Positions 33,029-46,900 of a DNA stretch of 47,911 nucleotides are shown one piece after another (position 1 is the stretch's first letter; every line of letters starts with the position of its first letter). The translations under genes were made by a program, and so were the position numbers. The stretch lies in contig JAUCBJ010008886.1 of assembly GCA_032718475.1 (NCBI GenBank), forward strand, positions 1 to 47,911. The letters are read 5' to 3'. The notes under the pieces are model-generated. The model ran no database searches. It was not told the origin of the DNA and saw only the letters and a program-made list of their open reading frames with translations. This DNA comes from Nemertoderma westbladi (lineage: Eukaryota; Xenacoelomorpha; Nemertodermatida; Nemertodermatidae).

Positions 33029-34765
33029 ATGGAAACTCATGGTCTGGAAAGAGTTCTAAGACAGGCAGTAGAAACGTTAGATGTACAGCAATGGCTTGAT
33101 GAGGGGGATAATGTAGCTAATGTTGGTACCGATAGCCACGGGAATGCTGATGATGTGGTAGGCCTACCACTTCAGGATGATGGGACCCTTAGTAACTTCC
33201 TCAGATTTTGATAACATAGTGTCTGAGTCTGAATATAGTAGTGGTAGCTCCAATGATAGTGATACTGATAGGTCTGACTCAGCAGATACAATTCCTGCTG
33301 TGGAATCTTATATGTCAAAAGCAGGTATACTGTATACTGATGTACAACCGCCACCAGCAAAACGAAGTAAATCTGACATAGTATGGTTTAGACCACGACC
33401 CATAACAAACCCACCCAGTGAAATTGAAAGTTTTCAACTTTTTTTTACGGAGGAAATTATGTATGTTATATTGCATGAATCTAATAGGCGGGGTAGGATT
33501 CTGTTTCTAAAAAAACATCCCATTGGAACTTCCTCTAAAATGTTCAAGGAATTTACAATCACGGAACTTTGTGCAGGTTTTGGCATACTCACTCATTATG
33601 GCAGGTGTCTTCAAAAGCTCTCACCAAACTCTGGTTGAACTGTGGAACCCTATTCATGGCCCACCCTTCTTTAGAGCTACTATGGGGTATGATCGTTTTG
33701 TAGCATTGTTGCAATGCTTGCGATTTGACAACATTGCAACCAGAGATGAGCGTAAGAAAACGGATAAGTTTGCGGCCATTCGCGACATTTGGGAGATGTT
33801 TCAGGCGACACTCTTGAAGTCACGATCGATGAACAGCGCATGCCAGGCCGCACTTACATGCCAAAGAAGCAAAAAAAAATTGGATTGAAAATTTTTTGGG
33901 CATGTGAAGCACTTACTGGCTTTGCGCTAAGAGGCATAATTTATGGAGGGAAGGAGGAAGGAGAGCCTGTTCATAAAGGTTTAGCTGGGGAGATGGTCAT
34001 GAATCTAAGTAAACCATTTTATCGCACTGGTCGTAATATTACTACAGATAACTTTTTTACATCATTCAACCTAGGCTTTCCACTCAAAGAGAAGGAACTC
34101 TCTTTATTGGGCACTATAACAGCCAATAGAAAATAAATTCCGAAGGAGCTGAGGGAAACAAAAGGTAGAAAGACAAATACAGTAATATTCGTTTACAACC
34201 AAGATCACTAGATAACAATTGTCTCCTACATTCCACAGAAAAATAAAAACGTCGTTCTTCTAAGTAGTAGTCATGATCGGTTCGAGGTCAATAATGCAGG
34301 AAAACCCTTGATGATTGAAGACTACAATCGGACGAAGTTTGGAGTCGACCTGATGGATGGCAGAGTTGAGCACTTCACCTGCAAACGGAAGACAAACCGG
34401 TGGCCACTGTCTGTCTTTTTTTAATATAATCGATATTTCAACCATCAACAGTTTTCTGCTAATGAAGAAGAATAAGTACAAGCAGAACGGCAGGACTTTT
34501 TATGAAAACTGTGGCTCTGGCTCTAGCAGAGCCAAACATCAAAAACAGGTTGAACACGTTCCGACTCCCAAGAGCTTCGAGAATTGCAGCTGCAATATTG
34601 GGCTATGAGACAGAAATTTCTTCAACTATCCCATCCAGTGGTCCACGGAAATGTGGATTGTGTCCTCGAGCAAATTCTTCAACTCGAGTTCGATGTGACA
34701 CATGTGGAAGAGCAACCTGTAAGGATCACCAAGTGATTTCCAAGAAATGTACCCAATGCTCCTAA
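33029..34765 (+). pseudogene. piggyBac transposase, frameshifted (PGBD-like)
   Basis: The reading frame shifts several times: frames starting at 33029, 33177, about 33600, 33789, about 34200 and 34502. Together they cover the whole family layout: an acidic Ser-rich N-terminus, a SFQLFFTEEIMYVI-type start of the core, TMGYDRFVALLQCLRFDN, then the DDD residues at TIDEQ (33828), TTDNFFTS (34047) and GVDLMD (34347), and a C-terminal cysteine-rich domain (CGLCP...CDTCGRATCKDH...CTQC). In-frame stops also occur (34134-34136). It would have catalysed TTAA-specific cut-and-paste transposition. I did not find TTAA-flanked terminal repeats. A dead copy. Confidence 0.85.
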
Positions 34766-36328
34766 CTGCCTAATAGCCCTAATAACTGTATAACTGTAGT
34801 GGTACCAGGATACTGGTAGTGGTAAGCCTAGCCTACAGTATATTGATAGTATACGTTGTTGTTGATTTGATACTGTAGTGAGTGAACAGGGGGATTTTAA
34901 CTTTTCTGAAATTATAATCTAGCCTACAGTACGGTACATGTCTACTGATTGTTGATTTATTTGAGTCTTTGTGATTAATATGCCCTGGCCTTAGTTAGAT
35001 ATTTCATTAAAAAAATAGCGCTTTCAACAATATTTAACAAATTTACGATTTGGACAGTTTAAAATATATGGGCTACAAATGTAGTCGAAACACTAAAGTA
35101 AGCAGATCAAAAGTCGCACTAGGATTAGTGTTAACTATTGAATTTAAATTATAATAAAATATTTGTAATTAAATATTTGTTATGATTTTTATGGCAGTAT
35201 GGTGTTTCAAATTGTTTCGTAGTTAATTTGTCATAATGTTTTGTATTACTGTTAGGCCTAATTAAGTTAAGTAAATATTGAATGGAACGGAATGGAATTA
35301 TTTGGAAGTTATTTTGTAACACCTTTCAGTAATGGGGAAATCTCGGCCATAGCGAAAACTTTATTCAAAGTCTAGGATTATTAGGGGTGCAAACATTACT
35401 TAAATGCCTAGGAAACCAACCAAAACCAAATTATACAGCTATATATAATAATGCTGAACCAGTATAACACGTTGAGTTTAATTTTTCTGTATAAAAGGGT
35501 AATATCAATCAAAATTAATTTTTCAGAGCTGATATAAAATTGTAATAATCAATTGCAATTACCTATACAGTATAAAATTGTAGTGATGCTTCGAAATTAA
35601 TTTTTTTGTAGTATCAGTGTAATATTTGATTACCTTTTGGTGTTCAATTTCGAATGTCAGTTTATGCCCCATTATTAGAGCTTTCAGTTACTTTTGTTCT
35701 TTACGATTTGCGGTAGTTGCGGTAGCAAAAAAATGTAGCTGGAATTAATGAAGTTGGACGCTCCATTTTTTGACGACTTTTTAAAAGTGTGGCATTTATT
35801 TTTTGTAAACCTTTTTCATGAATTAGTAAATTTAAATTTCTTTTTGTTTTTGTTGACAGAAAAATATGATTCAATACGAATCAATTTCTCCTATGTAATG
35901 TGTAACTGCTGTAATGATGGCTGAACGTTTATTTTGCACATTATGGTGATTTTTTAAGGTATAAATAAAGGATACAATGTGATATTGTGATTTGAAGAAA
36001 ATGCTATGATACAAAAAAGTTTTGTATTTTTTCGTATGATAAAAAAATTACATCTAATTAATTTCATAGTTATACGAAATCAGAATTTATATATTTATTT
36101 ACTTTAGAAAATTATTTGAATATTTCAACAAAAATTAAATATTCGGTTCAGACTATACGACACAAAAGCAAACTTGTTTTATACAATACAAGCAAGTATA
36201 ATGCCTAGAAATGCATAATATAAAAAACTATACAAACCTAAAAGGCGATTTACTATTTTAACAGTAAATAAAGTCAACTATACACTTCCCTCCCTCCATA
36301 TCACTCTATAATCTCCCTCCATATCACG
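34766..36328. other. AT-rich DNA without recognisable genes
   Basis: No open frame of note and no clear repeat family. TAGGCCTA, TACAGTA and GGTAC-type words recur. A short direct repeat (CTCCCTCCATATCAC) at about 36292 and 36313 lies just 3' of the hAT fragment. Confidence 0.4.
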
Positions 36329-36589
36329 TTAAAACGATTTTACGATATCGTATAAACTGTTAGAGGTGGTCCTAACAGCCACAACGTTGTAGTAGAGGAA
36401 TATGAGCATCTCTGCGTTCTCGACAATTAAACGGTTGCGATTATCGGTGAGCGTCTGTTTAGCCACTTTGAATTCGCGCTCAGATGCCACTAATGCTGCC
36501 GGTGCTGATAGATAACGACGAACGAGAATCGCCAGTTCTTTGTATTTACCATTTATGGTGCAACTGCGCCAGAACTGGGAGGCAGTATA
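36329..36589 (-). pseudogene. hAT transposase C-terminal dimerisation fragment
   Basis: 86 codons on the minus strand between two stops (36590-36592 and 36329-36331), without its own start. It reads FWRSCTINGKYKELAIL, VRRYLSAPAALVASEREF, LTDNRNRLIVENAEMLIFL: the classic hAT family dimerisation domain (W...YP-x-LA...YL-x-PA-x-SER-F...R-x-L-x-EN-x-LIFL). The catalytic part upstream is missing, so it is a relic. It could be related to the source of the non-autonomous hAT-like element at 9697-11902, but nothing here shows that. Confidence 0.8.
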
Positions 36590-36833
36590 TTATGCTTGCA
36601 TTATCCACTAAGGGTATCGCTGTATCTAAATCTGACAGTTCTAGGCTCCCAGTGATTAAGATTGTTAATAATAATATATAGAAATTGTTTTTCGTTCAGT
36701 CAGATAGTATTTATTATACCTAAATCTTATCAGTACCGGTAACACATGAGAATATATTTTATAATAAAAAGCACACTTGGGTCCCATTACCAATATATAT
36801 ATATACAGTATATCTTTATATAGAAATATCTCA

Positions 36834-37460
36834 CTACACAACCCCCCCTATAAGATGCGGAGCATCAGCTGTACGAAAAAAACAATAACTGGGGTTTGAA
36901 TAAAATTGTACTTTCTTTCGAGTTTTCTTTTTGCTGGTTACCCCACAACCAATATAACGTTGAGCAATATCCATTGCATTATTCAACGCTCTCGTGTGGA
37001 TTTTAGATATCGGTACTTCCAAATCAAATTTACTAATATCCGGTTTACATACAAATCCTACTCGATCAGTTCCAAAAAATCGAATAGGTTCACAGTTTGT
37101 AGGACAGTTCTTTCCAAAAATTCTAGTATTAATTGGTAATGTTAGACCTGGCCATGGCAGATAACCTTGAAGTTTTCCTATTATTACTTTATCATTATCG
37201 ATGTGGTAATCAGTTTTTCTTTCATTATTATTAGTTAAATTATCATTGGTACTTGAACGCTTGGAATAATCATTCTTTGGAATAATTGTTTCATTTGCTG
37301 CGTCTTTACATCTGGTTGTATGGTCTGCATAAGTTTCATTCTCTCCAGATGTTGCAAAAGCTGGTTTTGTGCGATCTATGGATACTTTGTCTGTTTTATT
37401 TCCTTTTGCGATAGTAACCGTTTTATCATAGTTATAGTATTCATTCAGCCCAGGAAACAA
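36834..37460 (-). CDS. PWWP-domain protein fragment or exon
   Basis: 208 codons without a good ATG (the first codon is TTG; an in-frame TAG lies about 27 bp further upstream and is preceded by an AG acceptor-like TTAATAG). Residues about 88-170 form a PWWP-type domain: VIIGKLQGYLPWPGLTL, then PIRFFGTDRVGFV, a KPDISKF segment and a helical end (ALNNAMDIAQRY). PWWP domains bind methylated histone tails and DNA. The N-terminal 85 residues are Asn/Lys/Thr-rich and disordered; a basic stretch (SKKKTRKKVQ) follows the domain. It may be the last exon of a host chromatin protein or part of a transposon-borne gene. The frame is open. Confidence 0.6.
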   Translation of the reverse strand: MFPGLNEYYNYDKTVTIAKGNKTDKVSIDRTKPAFATSGENETYADHTTRCKDAANETIIPKNDYSKRSSTNDNLTNNNERKTDYHIDNDKVIIGKLQGYLPWPGLTLPINTRIFGKNCPTNCEPIRFFGTDRVGFVCKPDISKFDLEVPISKIHTRALNNAMDIAQRYIGCGVTSKKKTRKKVQFYSNPSYCFFRTADAPHLIGGVV

Positions 37461-37696
37461 CAGTGCATGAATTATCGAGCACTATTAAGTTACCTGCCTA
37501 AACATGCATCTACACTCATTAACTGCACTGCATTCGTCGGATAACATCTGACTGCTGATTAACTGCCGCCACCACTGTTATTTTACTATTTTTGTACTGT
37601 TGTTCATTGTTGTTTGGTAATATTATTGCTGGATGTTCATATTTGGAGAATACGTATAAATCGATAGATAATCTCAAATCTTCACTACATTAATTC
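37461..37696. other. Spacer between PWWP frame and the satellite region
   Basis: No gene seen. If the PWWP frame is an exon, its acceptor site and intron lie in the first part. Confidence 0.4.
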
Positions 37697-37968
37697 AATG
37701 GCGAGACATCTTCTAGATCACACAGCAGGAGGCTGACTTGCTGGGGCCGGCAAAAGCTTTGTGTGTGGTGCGCTTTGTATGTCTGAAATCAGGTAGATGA
37801 CAGAGCCCCCAGGGCTTAACATTGTGGACATGGGCTGTATTGGTAGAGAGATAACTACATACAAGACCACATGGAAGTTCATGGAGTGTATGGGAGTGGA
37901 TGGGTATATGGAAGGAGGAGCCTAGACCATTGAATAATTGATTTAGTGCAAGGAGATGTCGCGCCATT
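37697..37968. repeat. MITE-like segment with 17-bp inverted ends
   Basis: AATGGCG-A-GACATCT-T-C at 37697-37713 pairs with the reverse complement of 37952-37968 (AATGGCG-C-GACATCT-C-C), 15 of 17 matching. The 272-bp span is GC-richer than the surroundings. No target duplication is obvious. The minus-strand reading frame through it is merely the end of the long satellite frame. Confidence 0.6.
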
Positions 37969-40900
37969 AGTCTGACACCGAGAGGGCACAGAGAAAGACC
38001 AGAACATGCCTTAACATCACTAACCATAGGCCTACTAGACACTATTAAACGCACACTATAAAGGTAAACAAAATCCTTATCGCATTTCCAGCTGCACTGA
38101 CTGACAGTTTGCGGCAAACTACACAGAGAAAGACCAGAACATGCCTTAACATCACTAACCATAGGCCTACTAGACACTATTAAACGCACACTATAAAGGT
38201 AAACAAAATCCTTATCGCATTTCCAGCTGCACTGACTGACAGTTTGCGGCAAACTACACAGAGAAAGACCAGAACATGCCTTAACATCACTAACCATAGG
38301 CCTACTAGACACTATTAAACGCACACTATAAAGGTAAACAAAATCCTTATCGCATTTCCAGCTGCACTGACTGACAGTTTGCGGCAAACTACACAGAGAA
38401 AGACCAGAACATGCCTTAACATCACTAACCATAGGCCTACTAGACACTATTAAACGCACACTATAAAGATAAACAAAATCCTTATCGCATTTCCAGCTGC
38501 ACTGACTGACAGTTTGCGGCAAACTACACAGAGAAAGACCAGAACATGCCTTAACATCACTAACCATAGGCCTACTAGACACTATTAAACGCACACTATA
38601 AAGATAAACAAAATCCTTATCGCATTTCCAGCTGCACTGACTGACAGTTTGCGGCAAACTACACAGAGAAAGACCAGAACATGCCTTAACATCACTAACC
38701 ATAGGCCTACTAGACACTATTAAACGCACACTATAAAGGTAAACAAAATCCTTATCGCATTTCCAGCTGCACTGACTGACAGTTTGCGGCAAACTACACA
38801 GAGAAAGACCAGAACATGCCTTAACATCACTAACCATAGGCCTACTAGACACTATTAAACGCACACTATAAAGGTAAACAAAATCCTTATCGCATTTCCA
38901 GCTGCACTGACTGACAGTTTGCGGCAAACTACACAGAGAAAGACCAGAACATGCCTTAACATCACTAACTATAGGCCTACTAGACACTATTAAACGCACA
39001 CTATAAAGGTAAACAAAATCCTTATCGCATTTCCAGCTGCACTGACTGACAGTTTGCGGCAAACTACACAGAGAAAGACCAGAACATGCCTTAACATCAC
39101 TAACCATAGGCCTACTAGACACTATTAAACGCACACTATAAAGGTAAACAAAATCCTTATCGCATTTCCAGCTGCACTGACTGACAGTTTGCGGCAAACT
39201 ACACAGAGAAAGACCAGAACATGCCTTAACATCACTAACCATAGGCCTACTAGACACTATTAAACGCACACTATAAAGGTAAACAAAATCCTTATCGCAT
39301 TTCCAGCTGCACTGACTGACAGTTTGCGGCAAACTACACAGAGAAAGACCAGAACATGCCTTAACATCACTAACCATAGGCCTACTAGACACTATTAAAC
39401 GCACACTATAAAGGTAAACAAAATCCTTATCGCATTTCCAGCTGCACTGACTGACAGTTTGCGGCAAACTACACAGAGAAAGACCAGAACATGCCTTAAC
39501 ATCACTAACCATAGGCCTACTAGACACTATTAAACGCACACTATAAAGGTAAACAAAATCCTTATCGCATTTCCAGCTGCACTGACTGACAGTTTGCGGC
39601 AAACTACACAGAGAAAGACCAGAACATGCCTTAACATCACTAACCATAGGCCTACTAGACACTATTAAACGCACACTATAAAGGTAAACAAAATCCTTAT
39701 CGCATTTCCAGCTGCACTGACTGACAGTTTGCGGCAAACTACACAGAGAAAGACCAGAACATGCCTTAACATCACTAACCATAGGCCTACTAGACACTAT
39801 TAAACGCACACTATAAAGGTAAACAAAATCCTTATCGCATTTCCAGCTGCACTGACTGACAGTTTGCGGCAAACTACACAGAGAAAGACCAGAACATGCC
39901 TTAACATCACTAACCATAGGCCTACTAGACACTATTAAACGCACACTATAAAGATAAACAAAATCCTTATCGCATTTCCAGCTGCACTGACTGACAGTTT
40001 GCGGCAAACTACACAGAGAAAGACCAGAACATGCCTTAACATCACTAACCATAGGCCTACTAGACACTATTAAACGCACACTATAAAGGTAAACAAAATC
40101 CTTATCGCATTTCCAGCTGCACTGACTGACAGTTTGCGGCAAACTACACAGAGAAAGACCAGAACATGCCTTAACATCACTAACCATAGGCCTACTAGAC
40201 ACTATTAAACGCACACTATAAAGGTAAACAAAATCCTTATCGCATTTCCAGCTGCACTGACTGACAGTTTGCGGCAAACTACACAGAGAAAGACCAGAAC
40301 ATGCCTTAACATCACTAACCATAGGCCTACTAGACACTATTAAACGCACACTATAAAGGTAAACAAAATCCTTATCGCATTTCCAGCTGCACTGACTGAC
40401 AGTTTGCGGCAAACTACACAGAGAAAGACCAGAACATGCCTTAACATCACTAACCATAGGCCTACTAGACACTATTAAACGCACACTATAAAGGTAAACA
40501 AAATCCTTATCGCATTTCCAGCTGCACTGACTGACAGTTTGCGGCAAACTACACAGAGAAAGACCAGAACATGCCTTAACATCACTAACCATAGGCCTAC
40601 TAGACACTATTAAACGCACACTATAAAGGTAAACAAAATCCTTATCGCATTTCCAGCTGCACTGACTGACAGTTTGCGGCAAACTACACAGAGAAAGACC
40701 AGAACATGCCTTAACATCACTAACCATAGGCCTACTAGACACTATTAAACGCACACTATAAAGGTAAACAAAATCCTTATCGCATTTCCAGCTGCACTGA
40801 CTGACAGTTTGCGGCAAACTACACAGAGAAAGACCAGAACATGCCTTAACATCACTAACCATAGGCCTACTAGACACTATTAAACGCACACTATAAAGGT

Positions 40901-43900
40901 AAACAAAATCCTTATCGCATTTCCAGCTGCACTGACTGACAGTTTGCGGCAAACTACACAGAGAAAGACCAGAACATGCCTTAACATCACTAACCATAGG
41001 CCTACTAGACACTATTAAACGCACACTATAAAGATAAACAAAATCCTTATCGCATTTCCAGCTGCACTGACTGACAGTTTGCGGCAAACTACACAGAGAA
41101 AGACCAGAACATGCCTTAACATCACTAACCATAGGCCTACTAGACACTATTAAACGCACACTATAAAGATAAACAAAATCCTTATCGCATTTCCAGCTGC
41201 ACTGACTGACAGTTTGCGGCAAACTACACAGAGAAAGACCAGAACATGCCTTAACATCACTAACCATAGGCCTACTAGACACTATTAAACGCACACTATA
41301 AAGATAAACAAAATCCTTATCGCATTTCCAGCTGCACTGACTGACAGTTTGCGGCAAACTACACAGAGAAAGACCAGAACATGCCTTAACATCACTAACC
41401 ATAGGCCTACTAGACACTATTAAACGCACACTATAAAGATAAACAAAATCCTTATCGCATTTCCAGCTGCACTGACTGACAGTTTGCGGCAAACTACACA
41501 GAGAAAGACCAGAACATGCCTTAACATCACTAACCATAGGCCTACTAGACACTATTAAACGCACACTATAAAGATAAACAAAATCCTTATCGCATTTCCA
41601 GCTGCACTGACTGACAGTTTGCGGCAAACTACACAGAGAAAGACCAGAACATGCCTTAACATCACTAACCATAGGCCTACTAGACACTATTAAACGCACA
41701 CTATAAAGATAAACAAAATCCTTATCGCATTTCCAGCTGCACTGACTGACAGTTTGCGGCAAACTACACAGAGAAAGACCAGAACATGCCTTAACATCAC
41801 TAACCATAGGCCTACTAGACACTATTAAACGCACACTATAAAGATAAACAAAATCCTTATCGCATTTCCAGCTGCACTGACTGACAGTTTGCGGCAAACT
41901 ACACAGAGAAAGACCAGAACATGCCTTAACATCACTAACCATAGGCCTACTAGACACTATTAAACGCACACTATAAAGATAAACAAAATCCTTATCGCAT
42001 TTCCAGCTGCACTGACTGACAGTTTGCGGCAAACTACACAGAGAAAGACCAGAACATGCCTTAACATCACTAACCATAGGCCTACTAGACACTATTAAAC
42101 GCACACTATAAAGATAAACAAAATCCTTATCGCATTTCCAGCTGCACTGACTGACAGTTTGCGGCAAACTACACAGAGAAAGACCAGAACATGCCTTAAC
42201 ATCACTAACCATAGGCCTACTAGACACTATTAAACGCACACTATAAAGATAAACAAAATCCTTATCGCATTTCCAGCTGCACTGACTGACAGTTTGCGGC
42301 AAACTACACAGAGAAAGACCAGAACATGCCTTAACATCACTAACCATAGGCCTACTAGACACTATTAAACGCACACTATAAAGGTAAACAAAATCCTTAT
42401 CGCATTTCCAGCTGCACTGACTGACAGTTTGCGGCAAACTACACAGAGAAAGACCAGAACATGCCTTAACATCACTAACCATAGGCCTACTAGACACTAT
42501 TAAACGCACACTATAAAGATAAACAAAATCCTTATCGCATTTCCAGCTGCACTGACTGACAGTTTGCGGCAAACTACACAGAGAAAGACCAGAACATGCC
42601 TTAACATCACTAACCATAGGCCTACTAGACACTATTAAACGCACACTATAAAGATAAACAAAATCCTTATCGCATTTCCAGCTGCACTGACTGACAGTTT
42701 GCGGCAAACTACACAGAGAAAGACCAGAACATGCCTTAACATCACTAACCATAGGCCTACTAGACACTATTAAACGCACACTATAAAGGTAAACAAAATC
42801 CTTATCGCATTTCCAGCTGCACTGACTGACAGTTTGCGGCAAACTACACAGAGAAAGACCAGAACATGCCTTAACATCACTAACCATAGGCCTACTAGAC
42901 ACTATTAAACGCACACTATAAAGGTAAACAAAATCCTTATCGCATTTCCAGCTGCACTGACTGACAGTTTGCGGCAAACTACACAGAGAAAGACCAGAAC
43001 ATGCCTTAACATCACTAACCATAGGCCTACTAGACACTATTAAACGCACACTATAAAGGTAAACAAAATCCTTATCGCATTTCCAGCTGCACTGACTGAC
43101 AGTTTGCGGCAAACTACACAGAGAAAGACCAGAACATGCCTTAACATCACTAACCATAGGCCTACTAGACACTATTAAACGCACACTATAAAGGTAAACA
43201 AAATCCTTATCGCATTTCCAGCTGCACTGACTGACAGTTTGCGGCAAACTACACAGAGAAAGACCAGAACATGCCTTAACATCACTAACCATAGGCCTAC
43301 TAGACACTATTAAACGCACACTATAAAGGTAAACAAAATCCTTATCGCATTTCCAGCTGCACTGACTGACAGTTTGCGGCAAACTACACAGAGAAAGACC
43401 AGAACATGCCTTAACATCACTAACCATAGGCCTACTAGACACTATTAAACGCACACTATAAAGGTAAACAAAATCCTTATCGCATTTCCAGCTGCACTGA
43501 CTGACAGTTTGCGGCAAACTACACAGAGAAAGACCAGAACATGCCTTAACATCACTAACCATAGGCCTACTAGACACTATTAAACGCACACTATAAAGGT
43601 AAACAAAATCCTTATCGCATTTCCAGCTGCACTGACTGACAGTTTGCGGCAAACTACACAGAGAAAGACCAGAACATGCCTTAACATCACTAACCATAGG
43701 CCTACTAGACACTATTAAACGCACACTATAAAGGTAAACAAAATCCTTATCGCATTTCCAGCTGCACTGACTGACAGTTTGCGGCAAACTACACAGAGAA
43801 AGACCAGAACATGCCTTAACATCACTAACCATAGGCCTACTAGACACTATTAAACGCACACTATAAAGGTAAACAAAATCCTTATCGCATTTCCAGCTGC

Positions 43901-46900
43901 ACTGACTGACAGTTTGCGGCAAACTACACAGAGAAAGACCAGAACATGCCTTAACATCACTAACCATAGGCCTACTAGACACTATTAAACGCACACTATA
44001 AAGGTAAACAAAATCCTTATCGCATTTCCAGCTGCACTGACTGACAGTTTGCGGCAAACTACACAGAGAAAGACCAGAACATGCCTTAACATCACTAACC
44101 ATAGGCCTACTAGACACTATTAAACGCACACTATAAAGGTAAACAAAATCCTTATCGCATTTCCAGCTGCACTGACTGACAGTTTGCGGCAAACTACACA
44201 GAGAAAGACCAGAACATGCCTTAACATCACTAACCATAGGCCTACTAGACACTATTAAACGCACACTATAAAGGTAAACAAAATCCTTATCGCATTTCCA
44301 GCTGCACTGACTGACAGTTTGCGGCAAACTACACAGAGAAAGACCAGAACATGCCTTAACATCACTAACCATAGGCCTACTAGACACTATTAAACGCACA
44401 CTATAAAGGTAAACAAAATCCTTATCGCATTTCCAGCTGCACTGACTGACAGTTTGCGGCAAACTACACAGAGAAAGACCAGAACATGCCTTAACATCAC
44501 TAACCATAGGCCTACTAGACACTATTAAACGCACACTATAAAGGTAAACAAAATCCTTATCGCATTTCCAGCTGCACTGACTGACAGTTTGCGGCAAACT
44601 ACACAGAGAAAGACCAGAACATGCCTTAACATCACTAACCATAGGCCTACTAGACACTATTAAACGCACACTATAAAGGTAAACAAAATCCTTATCGCAT
44701 TTCCAGCTGCACTGACTGACAGTTTGCGGCAAACTACACAGAGAAAGACCAGAACATGCCTTAACATCACTAACCATAGGCCTACTAGACACTATTAAAC
44801 GCACACTATAAAGGTAAACAAAATCCTTATCGCATTTCCAGCTGCACTGACTGACAGTTTGCGGCAAACTACACAGAGAAAGACCAGAACATGCCTTAAC
44901 ATCACTAACCATAGGCCTACTAGACACTATTAAACGCACACTATAAAGGTAAACAAAATCCTTATCGCATTTCCAGCTGCACTGACTGACAGTTTGCGGC
45001 AAACTACACAGAGAAAGACCAGAACATGCCTTAACATCACTAACCATAGGCCTACTAGACACTATTAAACGCACACTATAAAGGTAAACAAAATCCTTAT
45101 CGCATTTCCAGCTGCACTGACTGACAGTTTGCGGCAAACTACACAGAGAAAGACCAGAACATGCCTTAACATCACTAACCATAGGCCTACTAGACACTAT
45201 TAAACGCACACTATAAAGGTAAACAAAATCCTTATCGCATTTCCAGCTGCACTGACTGACAGTTTGCGGCAAACTACACAGAGAAAGACCAGAACATGCC
45301 TTAACATCACTAACCATAGGCCTACTAGACACTATTAAACGCACACTATAAAGGTAAACAAAATCCTTATCGCATTTCCAGCTGCACTGACTGACAGTTT
45401 GCGGCAAACTACACAGAGAAAGACCAGAACATGCCTTAACATCACTAACCATAGGCCTACTAGACACTATTAAACGCACACTATAAAGGTAAACAAAATC
45501 CTTATCGCATTTCCAGCTGCACTGACTGACAGTTTGCGGCAAACTACACAGAGAAAGACCAGAACATGCCTTAACATCACTAACCATAGGCCTACTAGAC
45601 ACTATTAAACGCACACTATAAAGGTAAACAAAATCCTTATCGCATTTCCAGCTGCACTGACTGACAGTTTGCGGCAAACTACACAGAGAAAGACCAGAAC
45701 ATGCCTTAACATCACTAACCATAGGCCTACTAGACACTATTAAACGCACACTATAAAGGTAAACAAAATCCTTATCGCATTTCCAGCTGCACTGACTGAC
45801 AGTTTGCGGCAAACTACACAGAGAAAGACCAGAACATGCCTTAACATCACTAACCATAGGCCTACTAGACACTATTAAACGCACACTATAAAGGTAAACA
45901 AAATCCTTATCGCATTTCCAGCTGCACTGACTGACAGTTTGCGGCAAACTACACAGAGAAAGACCAGAACATGCCTTAACATCACTAACCATAGGCCTAC
46001 TAGACACTATTAAACGCACACTATAAAGGTAAACAAAATCCTTATCGCATTTCCAGCTGCACTGACTGACAGTTTGCGGCAAACTACACAGAGAAAGACC
46101 AGAACATGCCTTAACATCACTAACCATAGGCCTACTAGACACTATTAAACGCACACTATAAAGGTAAACAAAATCCTTATCGCATTTCCAGCTGCACTGA
46201 CTGACAGTTTGCGGCAAACTACACAGAGAAAGACCAGAACATGCCTTAACATCACTAACCATAGGCCTACTAGACACTATTAAACGCACACTATAAAGGT
46301 AAACAAAATCCTTATCGCATTTCCAGCTGCACTGACTGACAGTTTGCGGCAAACTACACAGAGAAAGACCAGAACATGCCTTAACATCACTAACCATAGG
46401 CCTACTAGACACTATTAAACGCACACTATAAAGGTAAACAAAATCCTTATCGCATTTCCAGCTGCACTGACTGACAGTTTGCGGCAAACTACACAGAGAA
46501 AGACCAGAACATGCCTTAACATCACTAACCATAGGCCTACTAGACACTATTAAACGCACACTATAAAGGTAAACAAAATCCTTATCGCATTTCCAGCTGC
46601 ACTGACTGACAGTTTGCGGCAAACTACACAGAGAAAGACCAGAACATGCCTTAACATCACTAACCATAGGCCTACTAGACACTATTAAACGCACACTATA
46701 AAGGTAAACAAAATCCTTATCGCATTTCCAGCTGCACTGACTGACAGTTTGCGGCAAACTACACAGAGAAAGACCAGAACATGCCTTAACATCACTAACC
46801 ATAGGCCTACTAGACACTATTAAACGCACACTATAAAGGTAAACAAAATCCTTATCGCATTTCCAGCTGCACTGACTGACAGTTTGCGGCAAACTACACA

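Noticed and set aside
32310-35000. TTAA-flanked terminal repeats for the piggyBac copy
   Set aside because: TTAA words are frequent in this AT-rich DNA and none had a matching CCC/GGG inverted end at the other side.
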